In this document: one piece after another, positions 49,635 through 57,881 of the stretch | How positions within the stretch are numbered: the first letter of the stretch is position 1 | Layout of the letters: each line of letters opens with the position of its first letter | Translations under genes and position numbers: made by a program | Source of the DNA: Bacteriovorax sp. BSW11_IV | GTDB taxonomy: Bacteria; Bdellovibrionota; Bacteriovoracia; Bacteriovoracales; Bacteriovoracaceae | Length of the DNA: 64,000 nt | Reading direction: 5' to 3' | NCBI RefSeq assembly: GCF_000447755.1 | Contig: NZ_AUNE01000027.1 | Coordinates: 85,896 to 149,895 of the forward strand | Notes under the pieces: generated by a model | What the model was told of the DNA's origin: nothing | The model's database searches: none | The model's input: only the letters and a program-made list of their open reading frames with translations

Positions 49635-52461
49635 CAAATTTACTACTGTAATTGCTCTTTCTGCACTTTTTTACGGTTGTTCAGCATCTGTAGATAAAAA
49701 AGAAGAGACGAATAAAACAACTGAAAGGTTACAAGTTCAAAAACTAAGTGTTCTTTCACAAAATGATATTCGTGAAGAAGCTAGTATCGACTCTATCGTT
49801 ACTGCTAGAAAATACACTATCCAAGCTTGTTTGGCCGATGGTCTTCAAGTAAAGAGTCTAGCGGGAAGAAGTATCACTCTATCAAATGGAAAAGTGTTAA
49901 CGACTGATGTTAGCGGTTGTGTAACTTGGGATAAAGTTGTTGAACTTGATTATAAGGGACAAAATAACTGTCATGCATTTGAAGAGTCAATGAGTGTTGA
50001 AGGTAGTGATCTAAAAACATCTGCAAAATACTCTCTTGATCCAATGAGTAATACATTTTCTGACCTGTCTCGTTCTTCGGGTTGTGTAGGTACAACTCCA
50101 AAAGCACAAAAAAGATCGGAATTTGTTAAGGCCAAAAGTGAGCTAATTTTAGAAAGAATTGAAATAATGCCTGATGGTGTTCTTGATATCATCAAGAGTG
50201 ACGTTAAAGATATCGGTTTTTCTGCAAAGTATGATACTTGTCTTTCAAGTTACTCTTCAGGAAAAAGAATTAGAAGAGCTAACGTAGAAGTATCTATTAG
50301 AGATCCAAGAACTGGTAAAGTGTTCAAAAAAGAAGCGAAAACAACAGTGACAGGTTGTCTGTCAGGTGTGTTTAAGTCAACTTATGAGCAATATGGTTAT
50401 TCACAGTGGTTAGACTATGATTTTTCAGTAAGAGTTCTTGATGGTGTTCTTGTTGGAGAAGAAATTGGTCGTAAGATCTATATGAATCCATGGGAGCAAA
50501 ACAGAGTCACTTTTGCAGTAGATTCTGACCCAGAATATGGTTACGGTGAAGTAAAAGAAAACCCAATTAAGAGAAACAATCAAATCCAAATTGATGGTGT
50601 GATGTATATTTTGATTGGAAATGATAATGACAAGTTTACAGTTAATGATTACCTAGGATTATCAATTTCAAGATCATACCAAGTTGTATTGAATCCAAGA
50701 GTTGATAGAGGGATGCTTTTTACTGAAGGTTCAAGAAGATATACAGAATTGAAAGATGGTCGCTTCAAGTTGAGCTTCATGGTACTAGCTCCACAGAAGA
50801 CGGATATTCCAATTACTTCTGAGAACTTTAATGACTTTACATTTATCACAGGTGCTCAAAAAACTGTTGAAGTGAAAAACGGTGTAATTAACGATCTTAT
50901 TTCACTACAAATTAAAGTAACAGATCTTCCAAAGCTTGCGACAAGAACAGTTACTGTTTTTAAATTAGAACCAGTAAATGAAATTAAACTTGATGGTGCA
51001 ATTGTAACTGGTTTCTTTAAAGCAAAGATTCCATGGATTAAAACAAACGTTTTTAAAGCTGATGATTTGAATATGTCTTCAGAACAAGCTGGACTTAAGA
51101 ATGCAACTGCTTCGGAAAAAGGTGTTAGTTTAAATACTGATCTTAATCTTGGATCAATGGTATCTGAAGCTGATATTGCAAAGTGGAAAGAGAATATTCT
51201 TTTAGGTAAAAATGAAGAAAATGATTTCGAGTGGGATCAGTTGAATAAGTCAGATAGCGAATTTACATCGAAACAAGTGGCCTTTAAGCGTTATATTGAG
51301 TTTTTATTCTCAAATATTACAGAACTTACTGACAAGAGAACATTTGACAATCCATTTAAGAAGTCTGCTAGAGCGATCTTTGAAAATCACCTAGCAAAAA
51401 CTCTACCGGATGTTAGAACATATAAAGACTTGGCGCAATTTAAAGCGCAAACAAAAATTGATTTTACTCCAACAGAAATTGAAAATGTTGTTGTAGGTAA
51501 TAATGATTTCTCTCCTGAAATGATCAGAAAAGTGTGTGAATCAGTATTTCCTGCTCCACAACAAAAATATGGATGGGGTGGATCGATTAATAAAAACGCA
51601 AAGACTGAGTATTGTGTAAGACACCCTGGGAAGTTCTTTGATATTAAAAAGTTTAGACACATTAAGAAAGTAAAATCAATTAACCCACTATTGGCAACTG
51701 GTTTTGGTTTCTCTGTGGCGGCAAGATACAACCTAGCAGAAGGTCACCAAGAGCAAATGTGGAAAAACGTAAGAGTTGGTTTTGATATCTCGACAAAGTT
51801 TGATGCTCTTAAGTTTTTAACGATGGGTCTAAGATTTTTCGACTTCGGTATGGGTAAATCATGGAACGACTATGAAAACGAAGGTATTGGTAACGATGTT
51901 TCGACTTATGCCAACGTTGGTGTTGAAAGATTTGTGATCGAAGTAGCTGGTGACTATGAGAACTGTCTTCTGATCTACGGAAAAGGATACTATAACTACT
52001 CTTTCGGTGGATACTCAAGAAGTACAAATCCAGCAGACTACGCTGAAATTCAATTCCCAGTGAAGTCATATGTGTGTAGTGAGCAAAAGGATACAAAAGT
52101 AAATGAGTCTTGGTATTATATGCAAGAATATACTAACGATACTTCAATTATGAGAGACCCATTTGATCCAAGCACTGTAAAGTTTATTAAAGTAGTACGC
52201 GGTTATGATAAGTATATTGAGATTGAAAAATCTCTAAAAGATGCAAACAAAGTTTTCATGGTAACAGGAACACTTGCTCAAACAACTCCTGACCAAGTCC
52301 TTCTTGATAACTGGGGTCACTTGATTGATAACCCTGAGTTAAATGAAGACGATAAAGGTTTCTTACTACTAGACAATATCGATGGTTCATTTCCTGGAAC
52401 AATCGATGTTGCACCAAAGCCAAAGTCAACGCGTGACACTTGGTGGTTAAAAATGCTTTAA
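49621..52461 (+). CDS. giant lipoprotein, paralogue of the protein ending at 61756
   Basis: A 946-residue protein with a lipoprotein signal (ALSALFYGCSASV). No known domain is seen. Repeated beta-rich segments and about eight cysteines suggest an extracytoplasmic multi-domain protein. It shares many short motifs with the truncated protein at 61756-64000: a TCL...TG...GC...NPW pattern, SFMVLAPQ versus NFMLLAPR, VNEIKLDGAIVTGFF versus AKLNGTIAAGLF, and ESWYYMQEY versus ESWYYINEE. Codon use differs from the neighbours: only about three GGCC in 2.8 kb. It overlaps the barrel gene, and a strong terminator follows. Confidence 0.8.
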   Translation: MIFSNKFTTVIALSALFYGCSASVDKKEETNKTTERLQVQKLSVLSQNDIREEASIDSIVTARKYTIQACLADGLQVKSLAGRSITLSNGKVLTTDVSGCVTWDKVVELDYKGQNNCHAFEESMSVEGSDLKTSAKYSLDPMSNTFSDLSRSSGCVGTTPKAQKRSEFVKAKSELILERIEIMPDGVLDIIKSDVKDIGFSAKYDTCLSSYSSGKRIRRANVEVSIRDPRTGKVFKKEAKTTVTGCLSGVFKSTYEQYGYSQWLDYDFSVRVLDGVLVGEEIGRKIYMNPWEQNRVTFAVDSDPEYGYGEVKENPIKRNNQIQIDGVMYILIGNDNDKFTVNDYLGLSISRSYQVVLNPRVDRGMLFTEGSRRYTELKDGRFKLSFMVLAPQKTDIPITSENFNDFTFITGAQKTVEVKNGVINDLISLQIKVTDLPKLATRTVTVFKLEPVNEIKLDGAIVTGFFKAKIPWIKTNVFKADDLNMSSEQAGLKNATASEKGVSLNTDLNLGSMVSEADIAKWKENILLGKNEENDFEWDQLNKSDSEFTSKQVAFKRYIEFLFSNITELTDKRTFDNPFKKSARAIFENHLAKTLPDVRTYKDLAQFKAQTKIDFTPTEIENVVVGNNDFSPEMIRKVCESVFPAPQQKYGWGGSINKNAKTEYCVRHPGKFFDIKKFRHIKKVKSINPLLATGFGFSVAARYNLAEGHQEQMWKNVRVGFDISTKFDALKFLTMGLRFFDFGMGKSWNDYENEGIGNDVSTYANVGVERFVIEVAGDYENCLLIYGKGYYNYSFGGYSRSTNPADYAEIQFPVKSYVCSEQKDTKVNESWYYMQEYTNDTSIMRDPFDPSTVKFIKVVRGYDKYIEIEKSLKDANKVFMVTGTLAQTTPDQVLLDNWGHLIDNPELNEDDKGFLLLDNIDGSFPGTIDVAPKPKSTRDTWWLKML

Positions 52462-52471
52462 TTCTAATACT

Positions 52472-52497
52472 GGCCCGCTTTTATAGCGGGCCTTTTT
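52472..52497 (+). terminator. terminator after the giant lipoprotein gene
   Basis: GGCCCGCT (52472-52479) and AGCGGGCC (52485-52492) form a perfect 8-base stem, followed by TTTTT. Confidence 0.9.
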
Positions 52498-52635
52498 CGT
52501 TTGGGCCCATGCGTTAGGTGCCTGCTTTATTTGAAAAAAAGCATTAAGCGCTCCACAGAATTTGTCTCTTTAGCCCATCTATGTTTATGATTGCCCCTGT
52601 TTTGATTTATAACGGATCTTTTAGGAAAATAAGAC

Positions 52636-53400
52636 ATGAATTACTCTTCATTTTCAGACTTTTTACATGACAAATATCTTGAGCGTAGGAATAAAAATTC
52701 TAGTTATTCGTTGCGTGCTTTTTCACGGGATATAGGCGTTTCCTCTGGTCGTTTGACTAATCTTTTAAAGGGGCGTGATATTCCTGGGCAGGAAACTGTT
52801 GAAAGGTTCTCTTCGGTATTTGAGTTAAGTAATGATGAAATCATGGCCCTCAAGCATATTGTGGCCTCACAGCGTTACTTAAAAAGAAAAGGTGCGGGAG
52901 ACAAACAGTTAACAGATCAGGAATTTAAGTTAATCTCTGATTGGAGAACATGGTGTATTTATACTTTGTTTCAGGCCACCGATTTTGAAGGAAGTGCCAT
53001 TTGGTTTTCAAAAAAACTTAAAATTGATCTTGAATCTGTTTTGGCATCTCTAGAAAAATTGTGTTCAATTGATCTTATTACGCGGACAGATGACTTTTAT
53101 GAATTAAATTGTAGTAGCGTGACAACAACAAATGATGTCCCTTCACAGACCATACGTGATTTTCACAAAGAGTTTATCCCTCTTGGCCAAAAGGCCATGG
53201 AAGAAGTCGCAATTCATGAACGCGATATTTCTAGTCTTACCTTTTGTATCGATAAGTCCCAAGTGGCAGAGTATAAGAAATTGATTTCAGAGTTTCGTTC
53301 ACGCCTATCTCACATGGCCACTCAGGCCGAAGTTGCTGATGAGTTGTACCAACTAAATATTCAATTTTTTCCTCTACAAAATCAGGAGTCATCAAAGTGA
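52636..53400 (+). CDS. TIGR02147-family regulator-like protein
   Basis: A 254-residue cytoplasmic protein. The N-terminal ~70 residues form a helix-turn-helix (YSLRAFSRDIGVSSGRLTNLLKG). The rest is the TIGR02147 region: LISDWRTWCIYTLFQATDFEG, WFSKKLKIDLESVLASLEKL, and a late RDISSLTFCID segment. The family is expanded in Bdellovibrio-like bacteria and Fibrobacter, with presumed regulatory roles. Its stop overlaps the next start (TGATG), so it is coupled to the HExxYR protein gene. A promoter is not obvious. Confidence 0.82.
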   Translation: MNYSSFSDFLHDKYLERRNKNSSYSLRAFSRDIGVSSGRLTNLLKGRDIPGQETVERFSSVFELSNDEIMALKHIVASQRYLKRKGAGDKQLTDQEFKLISDWRTWCIYTLFQATDFEGSAIWFSKKLKIDLESVLASLEKLCSIDLITRTDDFYELNCSSVTTTNDVPSQTIRDFHKEFIPLGQKAMEEVAIHERDISSLTFCIDKSQVAEYKKLISEFRSRLSHMATQAEVADELYQLNIQFFPLQNQESSK

Positions 53401-54041
53401 TGAGTATTAATAAATATTTTATTCTTTTATGTATGGCCATTTTCAATATTACTACATTTGCAGGTAATGAAGTTGGCAATGGTGGGGGAGTTCTTGTTAA
53501 CAAAACAACTTCTCGGGCAGAGTTTTTCTTCGATGTTTATGAAACACAAGACCATTATGGTTTTGATATTCAATGGCCTGATCAAGATAGATATAAAAAT
53601 GACGTACAAATGGCGAAGGCCTTTGTGTCACGACTCAGAGAATATGATAAAAAACTAGAGAGACAGCTTAAGAACTTTGCAGATGATTTTTACAAAGAAA
53701 GTTCGTTCATCTCCAATTCTCATCTTTTTATTTTTGATACAGGAATGGGAATTGAAATCCCATCAAATTATGAGTTAAAACAACTTATCATTCAGTACAC
53801 ATTTGATAATGGTCAGACAAAATATGTAATTGATCAAAAGTATTGGAGTGAGCTATCAGCTTCTCAAAGGGCCGTGGCGATTTTACATGAAGTCGTTTAT
53901 CGTAGGGCCCTTATTGTGAATCCTCGTTTGTTTTCTTCAGTTAAAGTGCGCCAGTTTGTGGCCTTTTTAATTTCAGATGAAATTACACTTTTTTCTAAAG
54001 AGAGTTACAAAAAAATGCTTCGCGCATTGGAATTAAATTAG
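53400..54041 (+). CDS. exported protein with HExxYR motif
   Basis: About 213 residues from the ATG at 53400; GTG at 53397 is an alternative. Signal peptide cleaved near TTFAGNE. The mature protein starts GNEVGNGGGVLVN. Near the end, VAILHEVVYRRAL has a His-Glu pair and Tyr-Arg in the order HExxYR, seen in many exported proteins of this lineage as I recall, and a possible metal site, though the second His of a zincin is not evident. No family is named. It is coupled to the TIGR02147 gene upstream. Confidence 0.65.
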   Translation: MSINKYFILLCMAIFNITTFAGNEVGNGGGVLVNKTTSRAEFFFDVYETQDHYGFDIQWPDQDRYKNDVQMAKAFVSRLREYDKKLERQLKNFADDFYKESSFISNSHLFIFDTGMGIEIPSNYELKQLIIQYTFDNGQTKYVIDQKYWSELSASQRAVAILHEVVYRRALIVNPRLFSSVKVRQFVAFLISDEITLFSKESYKKMLRALELN

Positions 54042-54070
54042 TCTTATCATTTCGGGGTCTTTTCTTGTGA

Positions 54071-54114
54071 GTGACAGCAATAGTTGTCACTTTCTCTTTT
54101 TAACAAGTTGTTAA
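54071..54114. promoter_or_regulatory. two inverted repeats between exported-protein genes
   Basis: GTGACA (54071-54076) and TGTCAC (54085-54090) are perfect arms followed by a T-rich run, a possible terminator for the gene ending at 54041. TTAACAAGTTGTTAA (54100-54114) is a perfect 15-base palindrome that could be an operator. Confidence 0.45.
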
Positions 54115-54159
54115 ATTCATTAGTGGAAAATGCTTTTTGGCATTAATAGTCTATTGTAT

Positions 54160-54187
54160 TAAAGAAAAAGTATAAAATCGTCGATAA
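54160..54187 (+). promoter_or_regulatory. possible sigma-28 promoter
   Basis: TAAAGAAA (54160-54167), a 12-base spacer and GTCGATAA (54180-54187) resemble the flagellar TAAAGTTT-N11-GCCGATAA consensus, one base off in spacing and one in the -10. A sigma-70 -10 (TATAAA at 54171) overlaps it. Confidence 0.3.
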
Positions 54188-54237
54188 ATAGTTGATTGAA
54201 AGAGTTTTGTCATGCAACTGTGTGAGAGGAGCTATTT

Positions 54238-55218
54238 ATTAAACCATTAACATTAATACTTATGCTGGGTGTATCTCTATCCACATTTGCACAAAAGCGT
54301 ATCATTGATCTAATCAATGGAACAGTGCCGGCGATGTCACCAGCAGAAAATAATCCAGATGTTCTTCAATACCGTGAGCATATGGAATATATGCGTCGTA
54401 TGCATGAAATGAGTGGGGGGCGTTCTTATACAGTAGGAAGTTCTCCAAAAATTTCAACTCTGCCAACAGGTTCTGAATTGAGCCGTGGTATTAATGATAT
54501 GGTCTCATCGCCGACAGAAGTCCATTGCCCAGCGGATGATAGAAATGCCGATTTACTCAGTGCTGAAGAGCATATGGAAGAAGGTGTTCAGTGTGATATT
54601 GAAGAGGGACAGAAGTATTCAACAAAAGTTTATAGAGGAATCAAGTATCTCATTCCCGAAGGTATGAGTTTTCAGACCTATTTAGCGTCATGTATAGATT
54701 TGGAAGAATCTGATACACCTGAAAATGAAGAAAAGGACTTAACTTCAAATGAATTTTCATTTTATTCAAATAGCGCAAATGTTTCTAAAATGATTTCGAC
54801 TCTTCGAAAGAATGTCAGTATGTGTTTATCGGAAAAAAATAAGTATATTTGTAAAAAAAGTCCTCCACTAAATAGAAAAAATCAAACCAAGCCTACTGGT
54901 TATTGCCTAAGGTATGTAAAATTAGGTGTTAAGGATGGAGGTTTCACCGACTCTTATCCGTCAGGTATTGCGGCATCTAAATCGGGAACTGAGTGGAAAA
55001 AGCTAGGATTTCGAAACCTGCTGGAGAATGATAAGTATAAAAGTATGACACCATATACAGCACCAAAAGGGGCCATCTTAGTTTACTCTGGAGGAAAATA
55101 TGGTCACGTTGAAGTTAAGGCATCTGATAAAGAGTTCATAAGTGACTATATTGGTGAAAAACCGATTTACGATGAGCTAGGTCTTCCTAGAAAATTAATT
55201 GGAATTTATGTGAGATAA
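54238..55218 (+). CDS. exported CHAP-like cysteine hydrolase, apparent ATT start
   Basis: About 326 residues if translation starts at ATT 54238; the first ATG (54262) gives 318 residues with a truncated signal peptide. GAGAGGAG (54224-54231) lies six bases before the ATT, and the resulting N-terminus (K)PLTLILMLGVSLSTFAQ is a normal signal peptide. The C-terminal half has TGYCLRYVKLGV (Cys) and KYGHVEVK (His), a CHAP/NlpC-like order for peptidoglycan amidases. A ~150-residue Asp/Glu-rich region precedes it. It is followed after two bases by the small exported gene. Confidence 0.75.
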   Translation: MKPLTLILMLGVSLSTFAQKRIIDLINGTVPAMSPAENNPDVLQYREHMEYMRRMHEMSGGRSYTVGSSPKISTLPTGSELSRGINDMVSSPTEVHCPADDRNADLLSAEEHMEEGVQCDIEEGQKYSTKVYRGIKYLIPEGMSFQTYLASCIDLEESDTPENEEKDLTSNEFSFYSNSANVSKMISTLRKNVSMCLSEKNKYICKKSPPLNRKNQTKPTGYCLRYVKLGVKDGGFTDSYPSGIAASKSGTEWKKLGFRNLLENDKYKSMTPYTAPKGAILVYSGGKYGHVEVKASDKEFISDYIGEKPIYDELGLPRKLIGIYVR

Positions 55219-55220
55219 TT

Positions 55221-55616
55221 ATGAAAAAGAATATTTTAATAACATCTTTTTTTATAGGTTTTTTATCATTTTATACTTTTGCCCAAGCAAAAACTGATAT
55301 TCAGTGTCGTATGTATTTCGATAAAACGAAAAAATTAGATAACAAAGAACAAAAGATTTTTTATGAAACAGTTGAGCAATGTCAATCTCACTTATTCAAA
55401 GATAAAGATCTTGTTTTAAAAACTATAGAGGCCTATAGGGCACTATTTAAAGTTAATCGATCTCATTTTCATCTTGAGCCTTTTATGCCTTTTTATATAA
55501 AGAATAAAAAGCAAGTTGATGACCTTGTTTCGGCCATTACTGATAAGGCAGAAAGAGAAGATTTTCAGGAACGATTGAAAACGGCCTATCGAGAATTTAA
55601 TGATGGAAATGGCTAA
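55221..55616 (+). CDS. small exported helical protein
   Basis: A 131-residue protein with a signal peptide (MKKNILITSFFIGFLSFYTFAQA). The mature part is charged and helical with two cysteines (IQCRMYF and VEQCQSH). Unknown family. It begins two bases after the CHAP-like gene, so they share a transcript; a terminator follows. Confidence 0.7.
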   Translation: MKKNILITSFFIGFLSFYTFAQAKTDIQCRMYFDKTKKLDNKEQKIFYETVEQCQSHLFKDKDLVLKTIEAYRALFKVNRSHFHLEPFMPFYIKNKKQVDDLVSAITDKAEREDFQERLKTAYREFNDGNG

Positions 55617-55623
55617 TAAAGCG

Positions 55624-55652
55624 AAAAAGCACTCTTAGAAGTGCTTTTTTTT
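55624..55652 (+). terminator. terminator after the CHAP-like operon
   Basis: AAAAAGCACT (55624-55633) and AGTGCTTTTT (55640-55649) pair around six bases, with the T tract continuing to 55652. Confidence 0.85.
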
Positions 55653-55701
55653 GTACTTTTTACTTATGAAACTTGTTTATTCCTCTATCTTCTGTAAGCT
55701 T

Positions 55702-55720
55702 TCCTCCACACAACGGAGGA
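55702..55720 (+). promoter_or_regulatory. hairpin covering the Shine-Dalgarno
   Basis: TCCTCC (55702-55707) and GGAGGA (55715-55720) form a perfect six-base stem around a seven-base loop. The right arm is the ribosome-binding site of the gene starting at 55724. Folding would hide it. Confidence 0.5.
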
Positions 55721-55723
55721 CGA

Positions 55724-56410
55724 ATGAAATCAATATTTTATCTTTTTGTTCTTATTCTTTTAACAATTAACACAACTGAGGCATCTGAGTGTACGAACTT
55801 CACAGAAACAAAGGGCAACCTTACTGTACGTCGTATTTATTATCCTCATGACGATGTTTGCAGTATTGGCCTAAGTCTTTTTTCTCCAGTGGAGAGATAT
55901 CGTGAATTTAGTTTTGATAATAACGGGGCCATGTTGGTCTTTGTCAATTATGGCATCTTCGATGATGAACTTCGCTATGGAGCAAGAGAGTTTTATTTTC
56001 TTCCTAAGCTTCAGGCCTACCCTTCAATTGAATGGCGTGAACAAGAGGGGGAGTTAGATGTTTTAATGATTAATGGACACAGGGCCACGTTCGATATTCA
56101 AACCTCAAAGCTTCTTAGAGTATCTGGTGCCGAAATTTCTGTCGATGATTACCTCCATCCAAAAGTTCTTGGTGGTGTAGAGGTAAAACCTCTTCAAGGT
56201 CTAATCATTGATACTGGATTTGCCCTCGATTCATTAAGTACCCAATCACCATTTAAAAAGTCTCTTTTAAAAAACAGCGCAGATGAGAAATGTGAAATCA
56301 CTAATAGGGATCTTTTTCGCTATCCTTCCAACGGAGATGTAATATTTAGGCATAACAATGAGTCCTTGGAAGTTCTCATAGGTAAGAAGTGCCCACAAAT
56401 CACGTTATAG
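55724..56410 (+). CDS. hypothetical exported protein
   Basis: About 228 residues from the ATG at 55724 (GGAGG four bases upstream; the frame stays open to 55673). Signal peptide MKSIFYLFVLILLTINTTEA. The mature protein is beta-rich with four cysteines and no known motif (ECTNFTETKGNLTVRRIYYP at its start). The ribosome-binding site is part of a hairpin. It is separated by terminators and a 216-base gap from neighbours. Confidence 0.7.
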   Translation: MKSIFYLFVLILLTINTTEASECTNFTETKGNLTVRRIYYPHDDVCSIGLSLFSPVERYREFSFDNNGAMLVFVNYGIFDDELRYGAREFYFLPKLQAYPSIEWREQEGELDVLMINGHRATFDIQTSKLLRVSGAEISVDDYLHPKVLGGVEVKPLQGLIIDTGFALDSLSTQSPFKKSLLKNSADEKCEITNRDLFRYPSNGDVIFRHNNESLEVLIGKKCPQITL

Positions 56411-56626
56411 TTTGCTCTTTAAAAGTCTTTAATGTGGGTCATATGAATAGTCATGAGTACTTAAAAAGGCCCATGTTTTCCATGAGATAGAAAGGGTGCT
56501 TTAATTTGGAGCACTCTTTAAAGGCACTTTTTGTGTCGGTCGTAAAAAGCCTCTTTAGATTCATATAATTTAAATTATAATCTTATTGGTAGCAACATAC
56601 CCATGGTTTTGGGTAAGGATAGGGTT

Positions 56627-57070
56627 ATGATTAAGCGTCTTATTTTAATGATCACGCTTCTTATAGGGAGCAGCTCATTTGCCAATGAAAATAAAGATCA
56701 ATTTCTTAAACTCATTAAAAATAAATCAGGTGAATATAAACTTGAAAAAAAGTCTCATGCTAAATGTAGCGATGGAGAGCTTACATTTGTTGATGAAAAT
56801 CAAGAGAAAGGTTTTAGATTAGGGCAAAATATCTTCATTGGTCCATTTGATGATCTCGAAATCGAAAAAACGGAAGATGGTTGTAAAGTTGAGAGAACTT
56901 ATTCATTTCAAAAAAATGCGGTTATTGAAACAGTGAAGATTTTTAGTTGCCCAGACTCTTTAAAGAAAAATGAGGCCCAATCAACTAAAACACTCAGTGT
57001 CTCAGGTGATACTGTGAGTTTTGAAATAAAAGAAACACAATTTGTGTGTCATTTTAGTAGGGGGAAATAA
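56627..57070 (+). CDS. hypothetical small exported protein
   Basis: About 147 residues from the ATG at 56627 (AGGATAGGG upstream; an in-frame ATG at 56603 adds eight residues but lacks a site). Signal peptide cleaved near SSSFANEN. Four cysteines (AKCSDGE, DGCKVER, FSCPDS, FVCHFS) in a short beta-rich domain suggest disulfides. Unknown. Its stop overlaps the next ATG (TAATG), so it is coupled to the lytic transglycosylase gene and may modify or protect that enzyme's action. Confidence 0.7.
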   Translation: MIKRLILMITLLIGSSSFANENKDQFLKLIKNKSGEYKLEKKSHAKCSDGELTFVDENQEKGFRLGQNIFIGPFDDLEIEKTEDGCKVERTYSFQKNAVIETVKIFSCPDSLKKNEAQSTKTLSVSGDTVSFEIKETQFVCHFSRGK

Positions 57071-57852
57071 TGATGAAATTATTATTTCTTCTGGTGATAA
57101 CTGGAGTAGTACTTATGCCGAGTGCTCATGCAGAACAAAAAACAATTGGCCATCTCAATGAACTTGTTCGTCAAGTTGGAACCCCACCATGTGCCGCCTG
57201 CGAGGCCAATAAGGGCAGTAAAAGCTCTGGTCGATATAAGATTCCCATGACCCCAAGAAGTAAGAATGATGCAACTTACTTTAATAAGGATTGTACAAAG
57301 TTCATCAAAGAAGATGGGACTTATGGTGTATGGGGAGAAGAGATTGAAACCTATATTAATAAAAAAGGTCGTGAGGATAGTCGATTTCTTGGGGATCATA
57401 TCCCAGGTATGTCTAGTGCTCCTTTTACCTGTCCAAATTGGAAAAAGCTGTCAGCTGATGATCGTATAAATTTTTGGGTATGGATGATTGCTTCTATGGC
57501 CATGGTCGAATCAACTTGTGACGTAAAAGCACTAAATGTTGGAAGTGGCATTCCTGATAGAACTGACCCTCCTCGTGGTTTAATGCAGCTCAATTCCCTA
57601 AAGTCAGGACGATCATGGCGTGGACCTAATTGTAAGTTCGCGACCAATGGCATGGGTGCTATTGATCAGATTAGATGTTCGATGGATATTATGGAACAAG
57701 TGTTAAAAGGGAAAACAGGTCATTATAAAAGTAATGGTATGATTTTTCCTACAAATACCTATTGGGAAAAGCTCAGACCTAGGCATAGCTCTAATGGTGG
57801 ACCCATTGGTAAACTTGCAAGAAGATTTCCTCCTTGTGGAGCAAAAGAATAA
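57070..57852 (+). CDS. exported lytic transglycosylase-like protein
   Basis: A 260-residue protein with a signal peptide (LLFLLVITGVVLMPSAHA). The SLT fold is marked by the catalytic Glu in SMAMVESTCDVKA, then RGLMQLNSLKSG, the usual GLMQ strand, and CKFATNGMG. Such enzymes cut the MurNAc-GlcNAc bond, forming anhydro-MurNAc. Several cysteines suggest disulfides. It is coupled to the small exported protein upstream and ends at a bidirectional terminator. Confidence 0.75.
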   Translation: MMKLLFLLVITGVVLMPSAHAEQKTIGHLNELVRQVGTPPCAACEANKGSKSSGRYKIPMTPRSKNDATYFNKDCTKFIKEDGTYGVWGEEIETYINKKGREDSRFLGDHIPGMSSAPFTCPNWKKLSADDRINFWVWMIASMAMVESTCDVKALNVGSGIPDRTDPPRGLMQLNSLKSGRSWRGPNCKFATNGMGAIDQIRCSMDIMEQVLKGKTGHYKSNGMIFPTNTYWEKLRPRHSSNGGPIGKLARRFPPCGAKE

Positions 57853-57853
57853 T

Positions 57854-57881
57854 AAAAAAGGCCCTGTGTTGGGCCTTTTTT
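57854..57881. terminator. bidirectional terminator, transglycosylase and grpB genes
   Basis: AAAAAAGGCCC (57854-57864) pairs with GGGCCTTTTTT (57871-57881) around TGTGTT. It overlaps the stop of the - strand GrpB gene. Confidence 0.9.

Noticed and set aside
48433..56603. ATACCCA seen ahead of several exported-protein genes (40750, 40792, 48433, 56597)
   Set aside because: A seven-base word of this make-up is expected several times by chance in 64 kb; only the paired 10-base copy at 40750/40792 is kept.
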